Part shown: positions 1 through 7,016 of the stretch, piece after piece
Position numbering within the stretch: the first letter of the stretch is position 1
Layout: each line of letters begins with the position of its first letter
NCBI GenBank assembly: GCA_934725655.1
Contig: CAKVCJ010000029.1
Span: forward strand, 1 to 11,859
DNA from: an uncultured Brachyspira sp.
Lineage (GTDB): Bacteria; Spirochaetota; Brachyspiria; Brachyspirales; Brachyspiraceae
DNA: 11,859 nt
Direction: 5' to 3'
Translations under genes and position numbers: made by a program
The notes under the pieces: model-generated
Databases searched by the model: none
The model's input: only the letters and a program-made list of their open reading frames with translations
Told to the model about the DNA's origin: nothing

Positions 1-178
1 ATACATCTTTAGCGTTTAATTTATCGCTGTCTGTAGAAAACTCGCCTGCAGTAGCTCTTTTTACAGCAGAATTATCCAAGTTATCTATGAAAGTATTCAT
101 ATTAGCAGTAGGAATTTGTGCGAAAGAATATGCAAAAGTTATGCATAAAACAGTAAGAATTAATATTAATTTTTTCAT
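1..178 (-). CDS. Sec-exported hypothetical protein, N-terminal fragment
   Basis: This is the first 59 codons of a gene that continues past the left edge of the window. The protein starts MKKLILILTVLCITFAYSFA, a typical Sec signal peptide: two lysines, a hydrophobic core, then small residues with a likely signal peptidase I cut at SFA/Q near residue 20. No lipobox cysteine is present, so the mature protein should be periplasmic, secreted or outer-membrane. The mature start (QIPTANMNTFIDNLDN...) is polar and I do not recognise a family. The start is supported by GGAG placed upstream (minus-strand ACGGAGATTAAAAA before ATG). The gene begins 21 bp after the stop of the lipoprotein gene on the same strand, so the two are probably one operon. 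Function unknown. Confidence 0.75.
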   Translation of the reverse strand, partial: MKKLILILTVLCITFAYSFAQIPTANMNTFIDNLDNSAVKRATAGEFSTDSDKLNAKDV

Positions 179-199
179 TTTTTAATCTCCGTTTTTATA

Positions 200-1018
200 T
201 TAATAAACCCATAGTTGATAATTAATTTTTGTGTTTTTCATAATAGTTGTTAATGTTATTGTTCCAGTAGATGGTATTATTCCAGAAAGATATGTAGGAG
301 TAGCAGTATTATCAGTAACTATACATATATAACTTTTACCAGCATCATCTGCAGCAGTTAATTGTATTGTATGAGGAGTACCAGTACCAGCAGTATCAGC
401 TTCAATTACAGCTTCTTTAGTTGGTTTCATTCCAATTTTATTCATATTTGCATATTGATGTATTACTGTAACATTACCAGTTGTTATTCCGTTTAAAGTT
501 ATAATCTTAGTTGTTGAGTCAAATTGGTAATCATAAATAGATTCTCCATTATATGTTATAGATACAATTTCTATACCAACAGCATAATTAGGAGTACTAA
601 TAGTTACAGTTCCATTTTGACCAATATCACCTGGAGTAATTGTAAGATTAGAATTTGTTACTGTTGAGATAGGTGCTATTACTTTTTTGCTGTATTTATA
701 TGTAACTATACCAGAAGTAGCATCAGTATTAAATTGATATATGCCGCCGTCTTTATTTTTTTTAATCTCTGATACAGTATTTGTTGTTATTGTTGTTCCT
801 TCTGATGTTATTTGAACTATCTCTGTTACTTTCTCTCCAAAGCTTGCAAAAGTTGAAACATCTACAGTTTGGTTGGCAGTAATATCAACTGTTTTTGTTC
901 CTGTTACTGTTTCTGTTGGTTGGCTTTTGTAAGCGTCCCCAGGTTTTGTTGCGTCGGCTCCGCAGCTTATAACAAATAATGATGATACAAGCATTAGAGC
1001 TAATAAAGTGTTTTTCAT
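200..1018 (-). CDS. Surface lipoprotein with duplicated beta-rich units
   Basis: A 272-aa protein with a lipoprotein signal peptide: MK, a hydrophobic stretch at residues 4-17, then V-I-S-C with Cys19 as the predicted lipidated residue. The Ser at -1 is atypical for enteric bacteria but common in spirochaetal lipoboxes. The mature part is rich in Thr, Ile, Val, Asn and Gly in alternating patterns, as expected of beta-sandwich domains. Two segments look related: TEIVQITSEGTTI (65-77) with IEIVSITYNGESI (149-161), and later YQF plus G-x-VT (94-109) with YQF plus G-x-VT (164-189). No catalytic motif is visible. The start has a clear AAGGAG about 8 bases upstream. It is the first gene of a leftward operon with the exported protein at 1-178, behind an unusually long leader. 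Probably an outer-membrane or periplasmic lipoprotein; exact role unknown. Confidence 0.85.
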   Translation of the reverse strand: MKNTLLALMLVSSLFVISCGADATKPGDAYKSQPTETVTGTKTVDITANQTVDVSTFASFGEKVTEIVQITSEGTTITTNTVSEIKKNKDGGIYQFNTDATSGIVTYKYSKKVIAPISTVTNSNLTITPGDIGQNGTVTISTPNYAVGIEIVSITYNGESIYDYQFDSTTKIITLNGITTGNVTVIHQYANMNKIGMKPTKEAVIEADTAGTGTPHTIQLTAADDAGKSYICIVTDNTATPTYLSGIIPSTGTITLTTIMKNTKINYQLWVY

Positions 1019-1107
1019 TTTTCTTTTCTCCTTGATTTTTTTGTTTTTTTACTTTATTTAAATATTATTGTTATAATAATACTTACAAATGAAATTGATT
1101 TAAAAAT

Positions 1108-1146
1108 ACAAAATGCAGCATACTTTTCAGTAATACTGCATTTTGT
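1108..1146 (-). terminator. Terminator-like hairpin in the lipoprotein leader
   Basis: The arms acaaaatgcag (1108-1118) and ctgcattttgt (1136-1146) are perfect 11-bp complements around a 17-nt loop. Two further pairs can form inside after a short bulge. Read leftward, the right-hand arm is followed by ATTTTTAAA, a short U-rich tail, as in a Rho-independent terminator or attenuator. It lies about 90 bp before the lipoprotein start and about 180 bp after the predicted transcription start. The stem has only three G-C pairs and a large loop, so efficiency is uncertain. Confidence 0.45.
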
Positions 1147-1226
1147 GTGTGCAATGAAAGTTTGTAAATCTTTATGAAATAAATAAGATAATTGACAATT
1201 TTTTTTAAATGATTCGGTTATAGAAT

Positions 1227-1285
1227 TAGTGTAGTGTAGTGTAGTGTAGTGTAGTGTAGTGTAGTGTAGTGTAGTGTAGTGTAGT
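1227..1285. repeat. Pentanucleotide tandem repeat (TAGTG), 11.8 copies
   Basis: Eleven perfect copies of TAGTG followed by a partial TAGT, 59 bp with no interruption. The plus strand carries TAG in all three frames across the array, so it cannot be coding rightward. The minus strand (CACTA) is open in all three frames and would read as repeating T-T-L-H-Y. Uninterrupted short arrays of this kind are prone to slipped-strand changes in copy number. The array lies about 45 bp downstream of a predicted leftward transcription start and about 210 bp upstream of the lipoprotein gene, so it would be transcribed as part of that leader. Confidence 0.97.
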
Positions 1286-1310
1286 TACTCATAGCGGTTA
1301 TCCCGATAGC

Positions 1311-1351
1311 TATATTTGTAATTGTATGAATTGTATTCTAATACAAATATA
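1311..1351. promoter_or_regulatory. 10-bp inverted repeat around the -10 box (possible operator)
   Basis: tatatttgta (1311-1320) and tacaaatata (1342-1351) are perfect 10-bp complements separated by 21 bp. The centres of the arms are 31 bp apart, about three helical turns. The repeat straddles the -10 box and predicted start of the leftward promoter. The geometry would suit a dimeric repressor or DNA looping, but the arms are A/T-rich and no regulator is identified. Confidence 0.4.
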
Positions 1352-1362
1352 TTAAAAGTCAA
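1335..1362 (-). promoter_or_regulatory. Leftward sigma-70-type promoter for the lipoprotein operon
   Basis: On the minus strand, TTGACT (-35, plus positions 1357-1362) is followed after 16 bp by TAGAAT (-10, plus 1335-1340). That is five of six consensus bases in each box. The start of transcription would be near 1328, giving a leader of about 310 nt before the lipoprotein gene. No other start of comparable quality is seen closer to the gene. Confidence 0.6.
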
Positions 1363-1611
1363 TTGAAAATTTTATATTTCTTTAATTTTTTTTAAAAAAT
1401 TAGCTTTTTTTCTACACTTTTTTTAAAATTTTCTTAAATTTGCAATGAAAGCATCATAATAAGAAAATATCTTGAATATAAAAAATATTTTATTCCAATA
1501 AATATAGTTTTGTATAATAATATTATAGCTTTTTAAAAACTACATAATAGTTGCTTTATGTTTTTTATAAAACTATTCAATTTTTTTAGTTAAAAATAAT
1601 ATTATAAAAAA

Positions 1612-2739
1612 TTACTCTTCGCCAATGCTCATAGGCATAATGATGAAATAATAATCTTCTCTCTCTATTTCTCTCACTATAGTAGGGCTTGAATCTTTAT
1701 TCACCATAAATGTAACTATTTCAGAATCAATTTGTTTTATTACATCTTGAATATAAGTATAATTATAAGCAACAGAATGTTCTTCGCCTGTATATTTTAT
1801 GTCTATCTCCTCTAAAGATTCTCCCATCTCTTGGTTTATGCCTTTAACTTTTAAAGACTCCTCAGAAACAGTAAGTATCATTCTCTTAGAGCGAACATCA
1901 TTAATCATAGGAACTACTCTTCTGATAGCATCAAGTAAATCATTTTTGTTTACCCTAAAACTATAAGCAAACTCTTTAGGTATAACCTGTCTAAAATTAG
2001 GATATTTTCCTTCTATAAGGCTTGATACAAAGTCATATTTGCCGACTTGGAAATATACCTGCTGCCCGTCAACACCCATTTTTACCTGCTCAACCTCATC
2101 ATAATTAGCTGTAACTAATATCTCATTTAATACCTTAGGCTCTATGATTATTGAGAAAGAACCTGCATCAATTCCTTCAAACTCCCTTTCTATAATAGCC
2201 ATTCTTCTGCCGTCTGTAGCAACTGCTAAAAATTTGGAATCAGTTTTTTCAAAGCATATACCCCTCAAAGCTGGTTTAAAAGGTTCTTTGGCTATTGAAG
2301 ATATTGTTTTATTAATCATAGTAACCAATTCTTTAGTAGGAAGCATTATGTAATTAATATCGCCATTGCTTTCAGGATAGGAAGGGAAATCGTCGGTTTT
2401 CATTCCAATAATTAAGTGTTTAGTTTTACCATTTTCAGATTCTATGTTAATTTTTTCATTTTCTTCAACATTTATAGTAATCATACCATCAGGCATTTCT
2501 TTAAGTATGGAGCTTATTTTTTTAGCATACACTGCAACAGTACCTTCACCCTCGCAATCATCAAGCATAATTCTGCTTCTTGCCCAAACGGAGCCGTCTG
2601 TAGCAGTTAATGTAAGCATATTGCCTGCAAGATGAAAAAGTACATTGCTCTCTATATTATATATTACTTTTCCTTCAACAACATTTTCAGTAACTCCAAT
2701 AGATTTTACTATATCTTTTTTTAAACATCTAAACTTCAT
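1612..2739 (-). CDS. dnaN: DNA polymerase III beta subunit (sliding clamp)
   Basis: DnaN forms a ring-shaped dimer on DNA that tethers the replicative polymerase and serves other clamp-binding repair proteins. The 375-aa length fits the family (about 365-380) and its three-domain fold. Visible family signatures are LRGICFE (158-164), ATDGRRMA (174-181), the conserved L-I-E-G-x-Y-P-N-F stretch at 241-254 leading into domain 3, and the C-terminal IMPM (367-370), equivalent to the MPM of the clamp's peptide-binding pocket. A TTG at 2775 would add 12 residues (MKIEFYTKKEEA). I choose ATG at 2739 because it has AGAGGAA at proper spacing, gives the usual MKF start, and the predicted transcription start lies close to that TTG. 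dnaA and recF are not beside it here. It is divergent from pheS. Confidence 0.96.
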   Translation of the reverse strand: MKFRCLKKDIVKSIGVTENVVEGKVIYNIESNVLFHLAGNMLTLTATDGSVWARSRIMLDDCEGEGTVAVYAKKISSILKEMPDGMITINVEENEKINIESENGKTKHLIIGMKTDDFPSYPESNGDINYIMLPTKELVTMINKTISSIAKEPFKPALRGICFEKTDSKFLAVATDGRRMAIIEREFEGIDAGSFSIIIEPKVLNEILVTANYDEVEQVKMGVDGQQVYFQVGKYDFVSSLIEGKYPNFRQVIPKEFAYSFRVNKNDLLDAIRRVVPMINDVRSKRMILTVSEESLKVKGINQEMGESLEEIDIKYTGEEHSVAYNYTYIQDVIKQIDSEIVTFMVNKDSSPTIVREIEREDYYFIIMPMSIGEE

Positions 2740-2742
2740 CGC

Positions 2743-2749
2743 TTCCTCT
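2743..2749 (-). promoter_or_regulatory. Ribosome binding site that fixes the dnaN start
   Basis: The minus strand reads AGAGGAA just before GCG-ATG, placing the purine-rich core about 4-6 bases from the ATG at 2739. The alternative TTG at 2775 has no purine-rich core upstream, so this site decides in favour of the shorter protein. Confidence 0.75.
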
Positions 2750-2784
2750 TTTTTTGTATAAAATTCTATTTTCAATATGCTATT

Positions 2785-2812
2785 ATTTTACCATAAAAAA
2801 CTTTTTTTACAA
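2785..2812 (-). promoter_or_regulatory. dnaN: Promoter of dnaN
   Basis: On the minus strand, TTGTAA (-35, plus 2807-2812) and TAAAAT (-10, plus 2785-2790) are 16 bp apart. A TG one base before the -10 box makes it an extended -10. Transcription would start near 2778, leaving a leader of about 40 nt before the ATG at 2739. A second TATAAT lies farther upstream in the same strand but lacks a convincing -35. Confidence 0.5.
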
Positions 2813-2984
2813 TATAATACAAATTATAACCAAAATAAGCAAGTATTGTAGAATAAAAAAAATTATATTTTTTAAATTTAATTTTATAAAAAGTTTATTT
2901 ATTAAAAAATATAATTAAATAAAATGTTTTAATGCTTTTATATGTAAAAAACTATATTTCAATTATATATATATAAATTTTTCC

Positions 2985-3012
2985 TTGAAAATATTTTTAT
3001 ATGTATTATAAT
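2985..3012 (+). promoter_or_regulatory. Promoter of the pheS-pheT operon
   Basis: TTGAAA (2985-2990) and a perfect TATAAT (3007-3012) are separated by 16 bp. The predicted start near 3019 leaves only about 28 nt before pheS. There is therefore no room for a T-box, leader peptide or attenuator, which control pheST in some other bacteria. Confidence 0.7.
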
Positions 3013-3047
3013 AGCAAATTATAATTTTATTTTTAGTTAGGATTGGT

Positions 3048-4070
3048 ATGATGGATAATTTAGATTCTATTCGAGAACTTTTCGAGCAAAATATATCAAA
3101 TGCAAAAAATCAATTAGAAATAGATGAGATAAGAATTAATTTTTTGGGACGTAAAGGTAAAATTACAGAACTTCTAAAAAATATGTCTTCTATAGAGAGT
3201 ATTGAAGAGAAAAAAGAATTCGGTAAAAAAATAAATGAACTTAAATTTTATTGTGAAAACACATTAACAGAAAAGAAAAAACTATTAGCAGATAAAGAAT
3301 TTTTGGAATCTTTAGAAAAAAATAAAATAGATATAACAATGCCTGGAAGAAGACCTAAATCTGCAAGCGTTAATCTGCTTACAAAAGTAGAAGAGGAAAT
3401 TGTGGGTATATTAACAGAAATAGGCTTTAGAGTAGTAGAAGGTAATGAAATAGAAGATGATTTTCACAATTTCGAGGCTTTAAATATACCGTCTTATCAC
3501 CCTGCAAGAGACAGTCATGATTCATTTTTTGTATCTAAAGAGCATGTATTAAGAACACATACTTCTGGTATGCAAATAAGAACTATGATGGAAACAGAGC
3601 CTCCTATAGCGGTTGTTTCGCCAGGTAAATGTGCAAGAAGAGATGCTATAGATTCAAAACACTCTCCTATATTTCATCAAATAGAGGGGCTTTTAGTTGA
3701 TAAAAATGTAAGTTTTAATGATTTGAAAGGAATATTAGAATTATTTTGTAAGAAGATGTTTGGAGATAAGACTCAGATTAGATTAAGACCTGATTTCTTT
3801 CCTTTTGTAGAGCCTGGTGCTGATTTGAGTGCTACTTGTGTTATATGCGGAGGCAAGGGCTGTAAGACTTGCGGAGGCGAGGGCTGGCTTGAGCTTATGG
3901 GGGCTGGTATGATTCACCCTAATGTATTTAAACATGTGGGTTATGATGCTAATAAATATACTGGTTTCGCTTTCGGCATGGGTATTGAAAGAGTTGCTAT
4001 GATTAAATATGGTATTACAGACATTAGAATGTTTTATGATAATGATATAGATTTCTTAAAACAATGGTAA
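3048..4070 (+). CDS. pheS: Phenylalanine-tRNA ligase alpha subunit
   Basis: PheS carries the catalytic core of the cytoplasmic alpha2-beta2 enzyme that charges tRNA-Phe with phenylalanine. The 340-aa length is normal. Residues 1-90 form the N-terminal coiled-coil region that contacts tRNA. The class II catalytic domain follows: G-F-x-V-V-E-G-N-E-I-E and NFEALNIPSYHPARD at 126-155, LRTHTSGMQ (168-176), the FHQIEGL of motif 2 (209-215), and motif 3 FGMGIERVAMI (309-319). Ala308 in GFAFG sits in the phenylalanine pocket. Four cysteines (264, 267, 272, 275) form a CxxC-CxxC pair seen in many bacterial PheS proteins and may bind zinc. The start has AGGA upstream; a second ATG follows directly, so the protein may begin one residue later. 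pheT starts 24 bp downstream. Confidence 0.97.
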   Translation: MMDNLDSIRELFEQNISNAKNQLEIDEIRINFLGRKGKITELLKNMSSIESIEEKKEFGKKINELKFYCENTLTEKKKLLADKEFLESLEKNKIDITMPGRRPKSASVNLLTKVEEEIVGILTEIGFRVVEGNEIEDDFHNFEALNIPSYHPARDSHDSFFVSKEHVLRTHTSGMQIRTMMETEPPIAVVSPGKCARRDAIDSKHSPIFHQIEGLLVDKNVSFNDLKGILELFCKKMFGDKTQIRLRPDFFPFVEPGADLSATCVICGGKGCKTCGGEGWLELMGAGMIHPNVFKHVGYDANKYTGFAFGMGIERVAMIKYGITDIRMFYDNDIDFLKQW

Positions 4071-4094
4071 ATTATTAATTGAGGTTATTATAAT

Positions 4095-6518
4095 ATGAGA
4101 ATTCCTTTGAGTTGGTTAAAAGAGTTTGTTAATTTAGATGGTTTAGAGGTGGAAGAGATTGCAAGAAACATTACTCTTTCTGGAAGCGAGATTTCTTCTA
4201 TAGAGACTACAGGCGGCGATATACCTGGTGTTATAATAGGTAAAGTTTTAACTGTACATAAACACCCAGATGCTGACAAATTAAGCGTATGTAAAGTGAA
4301 TGTTGGAGATGATGTACTTTCTATAGTATGCGGCGCTCCTAATGTGAGAGAAAATATATATGTTCCTGTTGCTATGATAGGTGCTAAGCTTCCTAATGGG
4401 CTTACTATAAAAAAAGCTTCTATTAGAGGTTTTGAAAGCAGCGGAATGCTTTGTTCGAGAACAGAGTTGGGGTATGAAGAAATTGAAGGCGTTTACGGTA
4501 TTTGGATATTAGATGATCATATAGAGAAATTAAATATAGAAGATAAAGACAGTATTTTAGGAAACTCTCTTTCAACAATTGTAGGTTCTACAGACCATAT
4601 ATTTAATGTTGAAATTACGGCCAATAGAGGCGATTTGGTTAGCATTATAGGTTTTGCACGTGAATGTTCTTTGGTATTAGAGAGGAGGGTGAGCATACCT
4701 TCTGTAAATACTTATGATGCTACAGGCGGAAATATTGATATTACTGTAGAAAATCAAGACTCCTGCTACAAATATGTAGGAAGACTCATAAACAATATGA
4801 CAGTAGGGCCTTCTCCTGATTGGATGCAAAACAGACTTAAAAAATGCGGTATTAACCCTATAAACAATATAGTAGATATTACAAATTATGTTATGCTTGA
4901 ATATGGGCAGCCTCTTCACGCTTATGACTTTGATAAAGTAAAAGACGGAAAAATTATAGTAAGAAATGCTAAAAATGATGAGAAAATTACGCTTTTAGAC
5001 GGCAGAGAAATTAACCTTACAGATGAAGTTTTGGTTATTGCCGATAGCGAAAAGCCTATAGGTGTGGCTGGAGTTATGGGCGGAGACGGCACTAAAATAG
5101 AAGAAACTACTAAAAACATATTAATAGAAAGTGCTTATTTTGACCATATTGCTGTAAAAAAATCTACTATAGCAACCAATACGAAAACTGATGCTTCATA
5201 TAGATTTGAAAGAGAAATTGACCACACTCTTACTTTGGCAGCATTAAATAGGGCTGTTGATTTAATAGTAACATTGGATAATGATGCTAAAATAGTATCA
5301 AGAGCTAAAGAAGTAAATGTAAAACAATTTGAAGCTACAAGGATAGTATTTGACTGCGGGCTTGTAAAGAGATATTTAGGCCTTGATATGAATAAAATGC
5401 AGGTATCTTCTATATTTAAGAGATATGGTTTTAATGCATCTGCTTTAGGTGAGAATAATTTAAAAGTGGACATACCTTTTTACAGACATGACCTTACAAT
5501 AGCAGAAGACCTTATAGAAGAAATAGCACGCGTTTATGGATACAATAATCTTGATTCTAATGTGCCTCATATAAAATGCAACCCTATTAAAACCGATTAT
5601 GCTGATATAAGTTTTGTTAAGCATAGGATGGCTTCTTACGGACTTTATGAAACTAAGCAGTATTCTCTTGGCGACAGCAAAATGTTTAAAAATATAGGTT
5701 TTAAAGATGAAGAGTTAATTAGCGTTGTAAACCCTTTAACAAGCGAAATGGACGTTTTAAGACCTACTACATTGGTTTCTTTGCTTAATAGCATAGCATA
5801 CAATCAAAATCACAGACATAAAAATGGTGCTTTATTTGAAGTTGGAAATATATTCTACAAAGAAAATGATAAGTTTGTAGAGGAGAAGCATTTATCTGCT
5901 GTTATGTTTGGGCTTTATCAGGAAAAGTTATGGAATAAAGAGTCAAGAGCTTATGACTTCTTTGATATGAGCGGTGTTGTAGAAGAGCTTCTTACAAAAG
6001 ATTTAAAAAGCAGTGATTATAACCTTATACCTAAAGAGCATGATTGGTTTATACCTACTATGTCGGCTGATATAGTGATATTTGGCGAAAAGATAGGTAT
6101 TATAGGCAGAATTCACCCTAAAATATTATCTCTATTCGATATTAATACTGATGTTTATTTTACTGATATTAATATAAGATATGCCGTTGAGCTTATCAAA
6201 AAAAGAGTAAAAAAACAGCAATTAAAAGATATAGGCAAATATCCTGCTGTATTTAGAGATTTGGCATTAGTTTGCGATAGAAATATTGAGTTTAGCAAAG
6301 TAATAAAATCTATTTCTAAGTTTAATGATATTATACAAAATGTGGATGTGGTAGACAGATATGTAGGAGAGCAGGTAAAAGAAGGCAAACAATCTATAGC
6401 AATATCTATTACTTATTATGATCCTAATAAGACTTTAAGAGAAGAAGATATTAATGCTGTTGAGAGTTCTTTGCTTGAAATGCTTAAAACAAGATTTAGC
6501 ATAGAGTTGCGTTCATAA
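4095..6518 (+). CDS. pheT: Phenylalanine-tRNA ligase beta subunit
   Basis: PheT is the large partner of PheS; it binds tRNA and edits mischarged Tyr-tRNA. At 807 aa it has the full bacterial architecture. The EMAP/OB-fold tRNA-binding domain is at about 40-155, with HPDADKLSVCKVN and SSGMLCSRTELG. The B3/B4 editing domain is at about 210-390, with NIVDITNYVMLEYGQPLHA-type and GVAGVMGG motifs. B5 lies at about 410-485, a catalytic-like domain at about 490-700, and the C-terminal FDX-ACB anticodon-binding domain at about 714-807 (YPAVFRDLALVCD, with R-E-E-D near the end). GAGG lies 10 bases before the ATG. It is co-transcribed with pheS and followed 22 bp later by a phosphoribosyltransferase gene. 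No truncation or frameshift is seen. Confidence 0.97.
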   Translation: MRIPLSWLKEFVNLDGLEVEEIARNITLSGSEISSIETTGGDIPGVIIGKVLTVHKHPDADKLSVCKVNVGDDVLSIVCGAPNVRENIYVPVAMIGAKLPNGLTIKKASIRGFESSGMLCSRTELGYEEIEGVYGIWILDDHIEKLNIEDKDSILGNSLSTIVGSTDHIFNVEITANRGDLVSIIGFARECSLVLERRVSIPSVNTYDATGGNIDITVENQDSCYKYVGRLINNMTVGPSPDWMQNRLKKCGINPINNIVDITNYVMLEYGQPLHAYDFDKVKDGKIIVRNAKNDEKITLLDGREINLTDEVLVIADSEKPIGVAGVMGGDGTKIEETTKNILIESAYFDHIAVKKSTIATNTKTDASYRFEREIDHTLTLAALNRAVDLIVTLDNDAKIVSRAKEVNVKQFEATRIVFDCGLVKRYLGLDMNKMQVSSIFKRYGFNASALGENNLKVDIPFYRHDLTIAEDLIEEIARVYGYNNLDSNVPHIKCNPIKTDYADISFVKHRMASYGLYETKQYSLGDSKMFKNIGFKDEELISVVNPLTSEMDVLRPTTLVSLLNSIAYNQNHRHKNGALFEVGNIFYKENDKFVEEKHLSAVMFGLYQEKLWNKESRAYDFFDMSGVVEELLTKDLKSSDYNLIPKEHDWFIPTMSADIVIFGEKIGIIGRIHPKILSLFDINTDVYFTDINIRYAVELIKKRVKKQQLKDIGKYPAVFRDLALVCDRNIEFSKVIKSISKFNDIIQNVDVVDRYVGEQVKEGKQSIAISITYYDPNKTLREEDINAVESSLLEMLKTRFSIELRS

Positions 6519-6540
6519 AATATTGTGGAGTTTATAAATT

Positions 6541-6939
6541 ATGAAATATGATGTAATCTCTTGGGATAATATTGATGAAGCTATTGAAATTTTAGCTAAA
6601 CAAATAGAAGATAGTAAAATAAAATATGAAGTAATTTATGGGCTTGCCCGCGGAGGGTTAGTTCCTGCTGTTATGCTTTCGCATAGATTAAAAGTACCTA
6701 TGGTTCTTAATATGGAAGAGGTGTGGAGATTAAAAGTAAAAGATAAATCTGTTTTAATTGTTGATGATATATCTGATACAGGCGAAACTTTAAAATATTT
6801 TGATGACCAGAAGTTTGATATAGCTGCTTTGTTTATTAGAGAGCATACCAGTAAGATAAGACCTAAATATATATATAGAAGCATAAATCACGATGATTGG
6901 TTGTTATTTCCTTGGGAGACAAAATCCTCTAGTAAATAA
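6541..6939 (+). CDS. Small phosphoribosyltransferase (purine-salvage type)
   Basis: A 132-aa type I phosphoribosyltransferase domain. The PRPP-binding loop VLIVDDISDTGETL is at about 71-84, with the two acidic residues that bind ribose hydroxyls. The conserved YGLARGGLVPAVMLSHRL segment near 34-51 matches the pyrophosphate-loop region of the fold. The ending DDWLLFPWE recalls the C-terminus of xanthine-guanine phosphoribosyltransferases (Gpt-like), so hypoxanthine, guanine or xanthine is a likely substrate. The protein is short for the family (often 150-180 aa), and the base specificity cannot be read from the sequence. It is cytoplasmic and follows pheT by 22 bp with GGAG 10 bases before the ATG, so it probably belongs to the pheST transcript. 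Confidence 0.85.
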   Translation: MKYDVISWDNIDEAIEILAKQIEDSKIKYEVIYGLARGGLVPAVMLSHRLKVPMVLNMEEVWRLKVKDKSVLIVDDISDTGETLKYFDDQKFDIAALFIREHTSKIRPKYIYRSINHDDWLLFPWETKSSSK

Positions 6940-7016
6940 AATACTATAAAAATATTTATATGATTTTATCTCATTAAAAAGATTATATAATTCTGTTGCT
7001 TTATTTTTGAAAAAAA

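Larger units (their letters stand above)
1019..1611. other. 593-bp gene-poor region, likely lipoprotein leader plus dnaN 3' flank
   Basis: No convincing protein gene lies here. The left half (about 1019-1362) reads as a leftward promoter and long leader for the lipoprotein operon, with the pentanucleotide repeat, hairpins and inverted repeat listed separately. The right half (about 1363-1611) is almost pure A/T. It contains only a weak hairpin at about 1532-1562 (TTATG/CATAA arms beside short T and A runs) that might end dnaN transcription, which I do not consider strong enough to call. Confidence 0.6.

Noticed and set aside
1192..1226. Rightward promoter: consensus TTGACA at 1192-1197 with TAGAAT at 1221-1226 next to the repeat array
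   Set aside because: The spacer is 23 bp, too long for a sigma-70-type promoter, and nothing obvious would be transcribed rightward.
1532..1562. Hairpin downstream of dnaN as its terminator
   Set aside because: The CATAA/TTATG stem is only 5 bp with no strong G-C content and the flanking T and A runs are not well placed; too weak to annotate.
2144..2635. Plus-strand open frames inside dnaN
   Set aside because: They are mirror frames of a well-supported gene, have no ribosome binding sites and look like chance reading of the antisense strand.
2740..2775. TTG at 2775 as the dnaN start (12 extra residues)
   Set aside because: No ribosome binding site before it, it lies next to the predicted transcription start, and the extra residues do not match the usual DnaN N-terminus; the ATG at 2739 has AGAGGAA at good spacing.
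3013..3047. T-box, leader peptide or other attenuator before pheS
   Set aside because: Only about 28 nt separate the predicted start of transcription from the pheS ATG, with no stem-loop or Phe-codon run.
4677..5473. Minus-strand open frames inside pheT (and the similar one in the phosphoribosyltransferase at 6636-6884)
   Set aside because: They are fully contained in conserved genes on the other strand, with no start signals and no recognisable protein features.
6940..7010. Intrinsic terminator right after the phosphoribosyltransferase
   Set aside because: Only imperfect A/T inverted repeats are present; the first convincing rightward terminator shape is at 7267-7317.
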